40,373 nt of DNA, taken from positions 1-40,373 of the forward strand of contig JARIEX010000015.1 of the NCBI GenBank assembly GCA_031127095.1, given 5' to 3'. The notes beneath the pieces were generated by a model. It was given only the letters and a program-made list of their open reading frames with translations, ran no database searches and had not been told where the DNA came from. Positions 18,445-26,510 of the stretch are shown here, in pieces (position 1 is the first letter of the stretch; every line of letters begins with the position of its first letter). The position numbers and the translations under genes are program-made. This stretch comes from Gemmatimonadota bacterium. Lineage in GTDB: Bacteria; Gemmatimonadota; Gemmatimonadetes; Gemmatimonadales; Gemmatimonadaceae.

Positions 18445-21117
18445 ATGTCTCCCGTGCGGCCGGCCGGTCGCGATCTGGATTTGCTGCGGGCGCTCATCGG
18501 GCGCGTCGATCAGCAGGACTCCGGTGCGTTCAACAACCTCGGTGTGCTGTACCACGCGCGCGGCTTGCACGCCGAAGCGGTCGATGCGTTTCTGCGCGCA
18601 CTGGCGCTCGACCCGCGCATGCGCACCGCCGCGCGCAATCTCGAAATCGCGGCCACGCAACCCGATGCGTGCAGCGTCCGCATGGCCGATCTCGATGCGC
18701 GCGTGGCGGCCGATCCCGATGATCGCGCCGCGGCGCGCGAGCGGGCACGTCTGGCACGGCTGGTCGGGCACACCACTGCGGCGATCCAGCAGCTGGATAC
18801 CCTCATCGCCGCGGACCCCGACGATGCGGTGGCGCTCTTCGAGCGCGGGTTGATCGAGCAGCGCGCCGGTGACCTCCGCCGCGCGCAGCGTTGGTTCGAA
18901 CGCGCGGTGAACGTGGGCGGCGGGGACACCGACGCGCGCCTCCATCTCGCCGAAGTGTTGTATCAACGCGGACAGAACGAGCAGGCGCTCGATCGCCTCG
19001 ACGCGTTGCTGGCCGCGTTTCCCGGCAACGCCGACGCGCATCTGCTGCGCGGCTTCGTGCTGGGTGACATGGGCCGTCATGACGCGGCACGCGATGCCGC
19101 GCGGCGCGCCGCGCAGCTCAATCCGTCGCTCACCACGGTGCAGGCCGACCTGTCGCTCGAACCGACCACGCTCCCCGACGTGGCGCGCATCGTTGGGGCG
19201 GCTCCCCGCATGATGAGCGTGGAGGCCGAGGGCACGCTGGCCCACTACGGTCTGGGCTTGGCCTTCCGGCAGCGCGGCTACTTCGACGAAGCCCGCCGCG
19301 AGTTCGAACGCTCGCTGGCGAACGGCGAAGATCCCCGGCTCGCCCAGCACGCGCTGGCCGAACTCGATCTCGTGGCTGGTGCGTTCGACGCGGCGCGCGA
19401 GCGATATGACGCGCTGCTGGCGCGGGAGGAACAGCCGCGCCTTTGGAACGAGCACGGCGTGGCGTTGCACCAGAGCGGTCGGGTGGCCGCCGCCGCCGAC
19501 AGCTATCGCGCGGCTCTGCGGTGCGATCCGCGCTCCCCGCTGGCCAATAACAATCTGGGCGTCGCGCTCTACGACCTCGGCGACGTGGGGGCCGCGCGTG
19601 AGTCGTTCCTGCGCGCCGCCGAGTTCGATCCCACGCTGGTCGTGGCCCGGCTCAACCTCGCCCGGTGGTGTTCGGCGCAGCGCGATCCGCTGGCGGCACT
19701 GGCGCTGCTGCGCGAACTCGTGGCGTTCCATCCGCGCGACGCCGATGCGTGGCAGGAAATGGGCACCGTCCTGCAGGCATTGCACCGGCCGGAGGACGCG
19801 CGCGACGCGCTGCTCACCGCCATCGAGTGCCGCCCGGCGTTCGCCGAAGCCCGCTTCGCGCTCGGGCAGGTGCTGGCGCAACTGGGCGACGCCGACGGTG
19901 CGGCGCGCGAGACGGAGGCGGCCCTGCGCTACGCCCCCGTGCGGATGGATGTGCGGATGGCCGTCGGGATCGATCTGCAGCGGGAATGCCCCGACGCCGT
20001 GGGTGGGCTGACGTTGCTCACGGTGCGGGGCGGGGAACCGCTGCGCGGCACGGCGGTCGCCGACAATCTCCTCGAGGCGCTGCTCCCCGAGCAGGCACCG
20101 GCTGCGGTGGTGTCGGTGCACGCGGGCGAGGGCGTCGTGACGCCGGCGGATGAGGGAACGGCGTGGTGCGACGAGGCCGACCGGTTTGCCGCCCGGGCGC
20201 TGCAGGGCGAAGCGCTGGACCGGTATGCGCGGGCGCGTGAGCGGCTCGATGCCACCGGCGTCGCGCTCGCGACCATGGAGCCGGCGACGCAGGCGCTGTG
20301 GCAGCGCGCGGCGCTCGGGGAAGCGCGCTGTCTCTGCCTGCTGGGGCGCGGTGGGGAGGCGCTGCCGGTGCTCAAGCGTGCGGGCGCGATGTGGCCGCAG
20401 CTTCCGGAGCTGTTGGCGCTCTTCGCCGGGGCGGCAGCGGCCGACGCGCGGCGGACGCCGGCCAGCGGTGAAGTGGCACGTACCGCGATGCTGCGGCTGT
20501 TGCGCCTGGACGTGACGAGTGCCGCGCTGCTGCACTTTGCCGGTGACGCGGCCATGACGCTGGGGGACGACGCGCTGGCGCTGGCGTTCTACCGCCGTGC
20601 GCTGGCGCACGACGCCGCGCGTCCGACGGCGCGCGTGGCGATCGCCCGCATGCTGCGGCAGCGCGGTGATCTGCTGGCGGCGCGACTGGAGCTGGTGGCG
20701 GCGCTGACGGCGGTCCCGAACTGGCGTGACGCCGTCATCGAGTTGGCGCGGGTGCATCACGACGCGCAGCGGTACATGGACGCGCGGTGGTTGCTGGTCG
20801 ATCTGCTTCGCCGGGTGCCGACGGACCGCGACGCGCTGCTGCTGCTGGCCGAGGTGCTCATCGGCGAGGCCCGTGCCCCGGACGCGCGCGTCGTCGTGGA
20901 CCGCATGCTGCGGCACGATGCCGACTTCACGGGGGCCCTCTGGTGCGACGGGGTGTTGCTGGCGCAGCAGGCGCGTATGCGTGAAGCGATGGCGCGCTGG
21001 ACGCGGCTGGCGCAGTCGCCTGAGCCGGATCGGTATGTGGAGCAGGCACGCCACGCGGTGTCGACGGCGGTGTCCGCAGCGGTCGCGATGGCGGGTGATC
21101 CCGCACGCGTCGCATGA
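18445..21117 (+). CDS. Large TPR protein (890 aa), unknown role
   Basis: This is a soluble protein with no signal peptide or membrane helix. TPR-like units run from about residue 28 (GAFNNLGVLYHARGLHAEAVDAFLRALALDP) to about 490 and again from about 590 to the end. They are separated by a less repetitive stretch (about 500-590) that contains GGLTLLTVRGGEPLRG. Such alpha-solenoids are protein-interaction scaffolds. It lies between cheC and the DUF4388/mglA genes, 20 bases after cheC, so it probably scaffolds this signalling/polarity module; no partner is proven. ATG 18445 gives the natural N-terminus. Weak similarity to other TPR proteins should not be read as function. Confidence 0.88.
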   Translation: MSPVRPAGRDLDLLRALIGRVDQQDSGAFNNLGVLYHARGLHAEAVDAFLRALALDPRMRTAARNLEIAATQPDACSVRMADLDARVAADPDDRAAARERARLARLVGHTTAAIQQLDTLIAADPDDAVALFERGLIEQRAGDLRRAQRWFERAVNVGGGDTDARLHLAEVLYQRGQNEQALDRLDALLAAFPGNADAHLLRGFVLGDMGRHDAARDAARRAAQLNPSLTTVQADLSLEPTTLPDVARIVGAAPRMMSVEAEGTLAHYGLGLAFRQRGYFDEARREFERSLANGEDPRLAQHALAELDLVAGAFDAARERYDALLAREEQPRLWNEHGVALHQSGRVAAAADSYRAALRCDPRSPLANNNLGVALYDLGDVGAARESFLRAAEFDPTLVVARLNLARWCSAQRDPLAALALLRELVAFHPRDADAWQEMGTVLQALHRPEDARDALLTAIECRPAFAEARFALGQVLAQLGDADGAARETEAALRYAPVRMDVRMAVGIDLQRECPDAVGGLTLLTVRGGEPLRGTAVADNLLEALLPEQAPAAVVSVHAGEGVVTPADEGTAWCDEADRFAARALQGEALDRYARARERLDATGVALATMEPATQALWQRAALGEARCLCLLGRGGEALPVLKRAGAMWPQLPELLALFAGAAAADARRTPASGEVARTAMLRLLRLDVTSAALLHFAGDAAMTLGDDALALAFYRRALAHDAARPTARVAIARMLRQRGDLLAARLELVAALTAVPNWRDAVIELARVHHDAQRYMDARWLLVDLLRRVPTDRDALLLLAEVLIGEARAPDARVVVDRMLRHDADFTGALWCDGVLLAQQARMREAMARWTRLAQSPEPDRYVEQARHAVSTAVSAAVAMAGDPARVA

Positions 21118-21157
21118 GAGGCGCGTGGGCATGGCTGGCATGCCGTGGGAGCGCGGG

Positions 21158-22291
21158 ATGAGCCTCGAAGGACGACTGCGCGATCTCGGGCTGGCCGAGG
21201 TGCTGCAGCTCCTCTCGGGGAGCCGCAAAACCGGCACGCTGTATCTCCATGCCCCGCTGCACGGGCGTCGTGCGACCGTGTCGTTTCAGCACGGCGCGAT
21301 TGTCGACGCGCGCAGTTGGAGCGTGGCGGCGCCGTCGGTCGCGCCGGCGGCACGCACCGCTGCCGAAGCGCGCGAGGTCGAAGCCACCGCGCTGGATCTG
21401 CTGCTCTGGCGCGACGGTACGTTCCGCTTCGCCCCCCCGGCGCAGTCGGGACCGTCCAGCGCTGCGATCCACCTGGCCGTCGAGCCGTTGCTGATCGAGG
21501 CGGCACAGCGGGCCGAGCTCTGGCAGCGTATCGGCGACCGGGTGCCGCATGCGCGCGTCGTCCCCGCGTTCGTGGATGTCGAGCCGCAGCAGTTGCCGCT
21601 GCTCCGGCTCTCCCCCGCGCAGTGGGAACTGCTCACCCGCGTGGATGGCGTGCGCGACCTGCCGGCGCTGGCGGCCGCGCTCGGGAAAGACCTGCTCGAC
21701 GTGGCCGAGCGCGTCCATGGGCTCATCGGGGCCGGGCTGCTGACGCTGCGCGAGGAACCCGTCGCACCGCGTCGCAATCCGACGCCGCCGACCGTCGACG
21801 CCATCCCGGCCCCCGACGCCGGGATCACCGGCGATCTGTGGATCCCCTCGACCGCGCACACCCGACACTCGTCCACGCCCCCCTCGACGCCGGTGGCCAG
21901 GCCGACGGCCGTCCCGTTCGCGGGGCCGGCGACTGAAGCGGACCTTCAGGACGGGGAGGATTCGCTGTTCGATCCCGTCGAGCTGGGGGTCATCACGGAG
22001 AGCGGGCTGGCGGCGCCCAACCCGCCGGTTGGCACGTCCGGCGCCTGGCCGGTTGCGTCCTCAGGGCTTGGGCCGTCCTTGCTGCGAGGGGAGACGGACG
22101 GGCCGGTCACGGGCGACGAGGGTGCGCGCTGGTGCCGGCTTGGTGACGATGCGGCCCGGCGTGGTGACTTCGAGCTGGCGCTGACCCACTGGACCGCCGC
22201 CCTCCGGCAACCGGAGTCGATCGCGGACGCGGCACGCGTGCGTGAAGCCATGGCACTCACGGCCCGTTTGCACGCGCTGCTGCATCCGTAG
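21158..22291 (+). CDS. DUF4388 (PATAN-like) protein with disordered linker
   Basis: The N-terminus MSLEGRLRDLGLAEVLQLL, followed by SGSRKTGTLYL, is a clear DUF4388 domain (about residues 1-140). This family overlaps the PATAN domain, known from cyanobacterial PatA-type phototaxis regulators and often found with Ras-like GTPases. A winged-helix-like segment follows (about 145-205, SPAQWELLTRVDGVRDLPALAAALG). Then come ~110 proline/glycine/serine-rich residues and a short TPR-like C-terminus. Start choice: ATG 21158 fits the family N-terminus and has GGGAG 6 bases upstream. ATG 21131, with GAGAGG upstream, would add nine residues. It precedes mglA. Confidence 0.82.
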   Translation: MSLEGRLRDLGLAEVLQLLSGSRKTGTLYLHAPLHGRRATVSFQHGAIVDARSWSVAAPSVAPAARTAAEAREVEATALDLLLWRDGTFRFAPPAQSGPSSAAIHLAVEPLLIEAAQRAELWQRIGDRVPHARVVPAFVDVEPQQLPLLRLSPAQWELLTRVDGVRDLPALAAALGKDLLDVAERVHGLIGAGLLTLREEPVAPRRNPTPPTVDAIPAPDAGITGDLWIPSTAHTRHSSTPPSTPVARPTAVPFAGPATEADLQDGEDSLFDPVELGVITESGLAAPNPPVGTSGAWPVASSGLGPSLLRGETDGPVTGDEGARWCRLGDDAARRGDFELALTHWTAALRQPESIADAARVREAMALTARLHALLHP

Positions 22292-22360
22292 CGGCGACGG
22301 ACACATCCGGTGAGGTCGCGACGGCGCGGCCTCCTCGGCGGCACGGAGAGGAGCGGGCGC

Positions 22361-23077
22361 ATGCCCATTGTCGATCACGCCACGCGGCTGATCACCTGCA
22401 AGCTGGTCTACTACGGCCCGGGACGTTCCGGCAAGACGACGAATCTGACCTATCTGCATTCGGCCCTGCCGAACGGACAGGTCGGAACGCTCACGTCGCT
22501 GGCGACCCGGCGCGACCGCACGCTCTTTTTCGACTATCTCCCCGTGGAGTTGGGCACGGTGGGGGCGTACAACGTGCGCTTTCAGCTCTACACCGTGCCG
22601 GGGCAGCCGTACTACCGGTCCATCCGCCAGCTCGTGCTGCAGGGCGCCGACGGCATCGTGTTCGTCGCCGACAGCCAGCGGCATCGCTGGAGCGACAATC
22701 TCGAGAGCCTTCAGGATATGCACGCCTGCCTCGCCGAGCATGGCGTGGACGCCCGGGCGCTGCCGCTGGTCATGCAGTACAACAAGCAGGACCTCCCCGC
22801 CTCGCTGGCGGTGAGTGTGGCGGATCTCTCCGTCGCCCTCAACTTCCGCGCCGTGCCCGAATTCGCCGGCGATGCGCTGCACGGCGTGGGCGTGTTCGAC
22901 ACGCTGCGGTCGCTGGGGATGCGCGTGCTCAAACGGCTGGGCGCCGACGAAGGGACGGAGTCTGCGAAGCGCGCGGCGCGGGCGTTGCGCACCCCGGTCT
23001 CCTCGCCGCGCATCACCTCGGGTGACGTCCCCATGGGGCTGTATGCCGACGCCGCGGTCACGGCGGCGGTCGCATGA
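22361..23077 (+). CDS. mglA: MglA-type Ras-like polarity GTPase
   Basis: MglA cycles between GTP and GDP forms to set cell polarity and drive gliding or type IV pilus motility in Myxococcus, and has homologues in many phyla. P-loop GPGRSGKTT is at 19-27, then SLATRRDRTLFFDYLP. TVPGQ (78-82) keeps the MglA-specific threonine in place of the Ras aspartate, and NKQD is at 141-144. The 238 aa include a C-terminal extension of ~40 residues beyond the usual ~195. GGAGAGGAG lies just before the ATG; the longer frame adds an arginine-rich stretch and is unlikely. No roadblock/MglB partner gene is adjacent. The stop overlaps the next ATG. Confidence 0.93.
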   Translation: MPIVDHATRLITCKLVYYGPGRSGKTTNLTYLHSALPNGQVGTLTSLATRRDRTLFFDYLPVELGTVGAYNVRFQLYTVPGQPYYRSIRQLVLQGADGIVFVADSQRHRWSDNLESLQDMHACLAEHGVDARALPLVMQYNKQDLPASLAVSVADLSVALNFRAVPEFAGDALHGVGVFDTLRSLGMRVLKRLGADEGTESAKRAARALRTPVSSPRITSGDVPMGLYADAAVTAAVA

Positions 23078-24828
23078 GCGGCATGCTCGACGGGACGTAC
23101 CGGTTCGACACCTTCGTGGTGGGCTCATCCAACCGGCTCGCGGCATCGGCCGCCCGTGCGGTCGCGGATGCTCCGGGGAACGCCTACAACCCGTTGTTCG
23201 TGTACGGCGGCTCCGGCCTCGGCAAGACGCACCTGGTCGCCGCCATCGCGCATCGCGCGCAGGTCGTGCACCCGGACCTGCGCGTCGAGTTCACCTCCGG
23301 CGAGGAGGTGGCCGAGCATCTCCAGCGCGTGATCGCGAGCGGGCAGCCGCAGCGGTTTGCCGAGCACTATCAGCAGGTGGATCTGCTCATCCTCGACGAC
23401 GTGCAGTTGCTCACGGGGCAGCGGGAAACGCAATCGGAGCTGCTGCGGCTGTTGCACGTCATGCAGGGGACCGGTCGACAGCTCGTGCTTACCAGCGACC
23501 GGCAGCCGGCGGACATCCCCGACGTCGATCAACGGCTGCTGTCGCGTCTGTCGGGCGGGCTGGTCGTCGATGTGGGCGCGCCCGATTACGAAATGCGCCT
23601 CGCCATCCTGCGCAATGTGTGCGGCGAGCGCGCGACCGTGTTCGGGGATGGTGTGCTGGCCGAGGTGGCGCGGCTCCCCTTCGGAAATGTGCGCGAACTC
23701 AAGGGCGCCCTGAACAAGCTCACCGCCTTTCAACAGCTCGAAGGCGCGCCCGTGGCGGCGGCCGACGTCCGCGCGGTGTTGGGGGAGCGCGGGGTGGTCA
23801 CGCCCCCGACGCGTATCGCCGCCATTATTCCCGACGGCAGTGATTACGACGGCTTTCTGGCCGACGTGATGCAGGAAGTGGAGACGCGTGTGGAGCCGTG
23901 GCGGGTCGCGCTCGGCGATGCGGTCGCGCGCTGGAAGGGCGACGGGTACAACACCGCCGTGCTCGAACGCGCGATGACGCTTGCCACGGCCCCCGACGTG
24001 GACGGTTTGTTGACGACTTTCGCGGCGGCCGTCGAGCATGTGCGGCAGCTCGAGGCGCAGGCCGTCAGTCTCGATCCGGCGCTGCGGGCACACGCCGCGT
24101 TCCGCGATGTGGCGCGTGTGGCTGAGGCGACCGCCGTGGTGGCGCGCGCCGTGGCGGCGCTGCCGCCGCTGCCGGCACCGTTCCCGGCGTTCACCCGCGA
24201 CCGCATCGAGGTGGATTCGGCCAATCAGCTCGCCGTGGCGGCCATCGACGCCGTGATCGCGCAGCCCGGCGTGCGCTACAATCCGCTGTTCCTGCACGGG
24301 CCGGCGGGTGGGGGCAAATCGCATCTGGCGCATGCGCTGGGTCACGCGCTGGCTCACGCACGGCAAACGGCCGGCGCGGCAGGATCGCACCGCGGCACCG
24401 TGGCCTGTCTCTCGGCGACCGCCTTTGTGGACGAGCTCATCGCCGCGATGCAGGATGGCACCATCGACCGCTGGCGCGCGCGCTTCCGCACCGCCGACGT
24501 GCTCGTGCTGGATGACGTCGAGGTGCTGGCCGGCAAGGAACGCACGCAGGATGAGCTGTTCCAGTTGTTCAATCAGCTGTACGAGCGCGGCGGGCAGATC
24601 GTGTTCACCAGCCGCGTGGCGCCGCGTGATCTGACGGGCATCGCCGATCGGTTGCGCTCGCGGTTCGAGGGCGGGCTCGTGGTGGAGGTGCCGGCGCGTG
24701 CGTCGGTGGGCGTCTCGCCGCGCAGCGCGCCGACGGCGGGAGTACCCGACCGCTTTTTCGAGGATCGCGAAAAAACGATCTGGGATTGGCCGGAGCTCGG
24801 CGGACGCCTGATGGAGGAGTATCGCTGA
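23074..24828 (+). CDS. Tandem DnaA-type AAA+ ATPase lacking DNA-binding domain IV
   Basis: The 584 aa protein carries two DnaA/Hda-like AAA+ domains. Domain 1 (about 7-240) has FVVGSSNRLAASAA, Walker A GGSGLGKT (45-52), Walker B LLILDDV (D108/D109), a box VII arginine (QRLLSRLSGGL) and a sensor-II lid (GNVRELKGALNKL). A helical linker follows (about 260-370, containing WRVALGDAVARWKGDGY). Domain 2 (about 372-555) has Walker A GPAGGGKS (409-416), Walker B D480/D481, AGKERTQDELF and RLRSRFEGGL, but ends without a lid. The C-terminal tail is EDREKTIWDWPELGGRLMEEYR-like. There is no domain I and no domain IV helix-turn-helix, so it is not the replication initiator. Coupled to mglA (ATGA) and to the next gene (TGATG). 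Confidence 0.9.
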   Translation: MSGMLDGTYRFDTFVVGSSNRLAASAARAVADAPGNAYNPLFVYGGSGLGKTHLVAAIAHRAQVVHPDLRVEFTSGEEVAEHLQRVIASGQPQRFAEHYQQVDLLILDDVQLLTGQRETQSELLRLLHVMQGTGRQLVLTSDRQPADIPDVDQRLLSRLSGGLVVDVGAPDYEMRLAILRNVCGERATVFGDGVLAEVARLPFGNVRELKGALNKLTAFQQLEGAPVAAADVRAVLGERGVVTPPTRIAAIIPDGSDYDGFLADVMQEVETRVEPWRVALGDAVARWKGDGYNTAVLERAMTLATAPDVDGLLTTFAAAVEHVRQLEAQAVSLDPALRAHAAFRDVARVAEATAVVARAVAALPPLPAPFPAFTRDRIEVDSANQLAVAAIDAVIAQPGVRYNPLFLHGPAGGGKSHLAHALGHALAHARQTAGAAGSHRGTVACLSATAFVDELIAAMQDGTIDRWRARFRTADVLVLDDVEVLAGKERTQDELFQLFNQLYERGGQIVFTSRVAPRDLTGIADRLRSRFEGGLVVEVPARASVGVSPRSAPTAGVPDRFFEDREKTIWDWPELGGRLMEEYR

Positions 24829-26501
24829 TGGCCATCCGTGGCAGTCTCAGTGAGGCCTCGCTGGCCGATGTGTTACAGCTGCTCGCGCTGGGCCAGAAAA
24901 CCGGCTGCCTGAGCGTGGCGCGCGAGGGGAGCTTCGGCACGGTGCACTTCGCCGGCGGGCGCATCGTGCACGCCGCCTTGGTGAACCGGCGCGACCGTCT
25001 CGGCGATCGTCTCATTCGACTGGGCGTGCTGGCCCCCGACGATCTGGCGCGGGTGAACGCCGCCGGCGCCATCCATGACGACCGTGACCTCGCGCGCGTG
25101 TTGCTTGCGCAGGCGATGGTGCCGCGTGACGTGCTCGTGCGCGAGTATCGCACGCAAGTCGAGGAGGCCGTCTATCAGCTGTTCGCCTGGTCGCAGGGCA
25201 CGTTCACCTTCGAGCCGGAGGCGGAGGACGCGACCGAGGCGCCGCTGCTCTCCGTGGGGGCCGACTCGCTGCTGCTCGAAGGCGCGCGCCGGGTGGACGA
25301 GTGGACGCAGATCGAGAAGAAAGTGTCGAGTCTCGACCTGATCTTCGAGCTGGACAGCGCGCGGCTCGCCCAGCGGGAGGGCCCGCTCAGCGCGACGCAG
25401 GAGCGCATTCTGTCGCTGCTCGATGGTACGCACGATCTGCTCACCGTGATCGAGCGCTCGGGGCTGGGCGAATTCGACGTGGGCAAGGCGGTGTACGGAC
25501 TGGTCACCGCGGGCTACGTGCACCGGGTGGGGCGCAGTGCGGCGCGTCGGCAGCCGTCGCCCGAGAGCCGCGTCGCGGAGCATCGCAACCTCGGCGTGGC
25601 CTTCTACCGCACGGGCATGCTCGACGAGGCGCAGCGGGAATTCCGGCGCGTGCTCGAACTGCGCGACGCCGACGGCGTGTCGCGCTTTCATCTCGGCCTC
25701 GTGCAGTTGCAGCGCCGCGACTGGGATGGGGCGGTGGAGACGTTCCGGCGGGCCGCACAGGAGCCCGATGCGCCGGCGGCCGTGTTCCACAATCTGGCGT
25801 ACGCGTACGAACAGCTGGGTGACCTCGCCGCCGCCGCCGCGCATCTGGACGATGCGGCGCGTCGGCTGACGCTGCCGGATCCGCGCCTCGCGCTGTCGCG
25901 TGCGACCATCGCGCTGCGCCGCGGTGATCCGGCCGGCGCCGAGGAGGCGCTGGCGGAGGCGCGCCGTGCGTGGGGCCCACGACAGCCCTCGGCGGCGTGG
26001 TTTCACGTGGCCGGACTGGCGGCCGCGTGCCGTGGCGAGCTCGCGCGGGCGGCCGCGGTGCTCGAGGAAGGGCTCTCGTGGCATCCGCATGCGGCGGTGC
26101 TGCTCAATAATCTGGCGGTCGTGCACGAGCGCCGCGGCAGCGCAGAGCTGGCCGCACGCACCCTCGAGCACGCGTTGCTGGAGGACGCCAACGGCGCCCA
26201 CCTGCATAAGAACCTCGGCGACTATCTGTACCGCGCGCAGCGGTACGACGACGCCCTCGAGGCGTTCGAGCGTGTGGTGCGTCTGGCCCCATCGCACGGG
26301 CCCGATGTGTACCTCAAGATCGGCAACATCCACTATCGGCGCGGCGCGCTCGAGGCCGCGCGCGCGGCGTGGGATGCCGCCCTCGTGCTCGATCCCGATC
26401 ATCGCATCGTGCGCGCCAATCTCGCGGTGATCCCGCCGGTGGCCGTGCCATCGGCAGCGCGGTCGGCAGGACACGCGGCGGTCCTCGGAGAGGCCGCATG
26501 A
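24828..26501 (+). CDS. DUF4388-TPR protein
   Basis: The N-terminal DUF4388/PATAN-like domain (about residues 1-165) starts GSLSEASLADVLQLLALGQKTG. It contains the characteristic helical insertion (RDRLGDRLIRLGVLAPDDLARV...ARVLLAQAMV), followed by EEAVYQLFAWSQGTFTFEP. A winged-helix-like part follows (about 185-235, ATQERILSLLDGTHDLLTVIERS). TPR repeats then run from about 250 (EHRNLGVAFYRTGMLDEAQREFRRVLEL) to about 535. The 557 aa protein looks soluble. GGAGGAG lies just before ATG 24828, which overlaps the previous stop by one base. Together with the 21158 gene it brackets mglA and the AAA+ gene, suggesting the four products act together; the mechanism is unknown. Confidence 0.88.
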   Translation: MAIRGSLSEASLADVLQLLALGQKTGCLSVAREGSFGTVHFAGGRIVHAALVNRRDRLGDRLIRLGVLAPDDLARVNAAGAIHDDRDLARVLLAQAMVPRDVLVREYRTQVEEAVYQLFAWSQGTFTFEPEAEDATEAPLLSVGADSLLLEGARRVDEWTQIEKKVSSLDLIFELDSARLAQREGPLSATQERILSLLDGTHDLLTVIERSGLGEFDVGKAVYGLVTAGYVHRVGRSAARRQPSPESRVAEHRNLGVAFYRTGMLDEAQREFRRVLELRDADGVSRFHLGLVQLQRRDWDGAVETFRRAAQEPDAPAAVFHNLAYAYEQLGDLAAAAAHLDDAARRLTLPDPRLALSRATIALRRGDPAGAEEALAEARRAWGPRQPSAAWFHVAGLAAACRGELARAAAVLEEGLSWHPHAAVLLNNLAVVHERRGSAELAARTLEHALLEDANGAHLHKNLGDYLYRAQRYDDALEAFERVVRLAPSHGPDVYLKIGNIHYRRGALEAARAAWDAALVLDPDHRIVRANLAVIPPVAVPSAARSAGHAAVLGEAA

Positions 26502-26510
26502 GAGGATCCC

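Noticed and set aside
18343-21237. A 964-codon - strand open frame opposite the large TPR gene
   Set aside because: The + strand frame has clear TPR periodicity, whereas the - strand translation has none.
23074-24828. The AAA+ gene as the replication initiator dnaA, implying a nearby origin
   Set aside because: There is no domain I, no domain IV helix-turn-helix, and no cluster of DnaA boxes or dnaN/recF neighbours.
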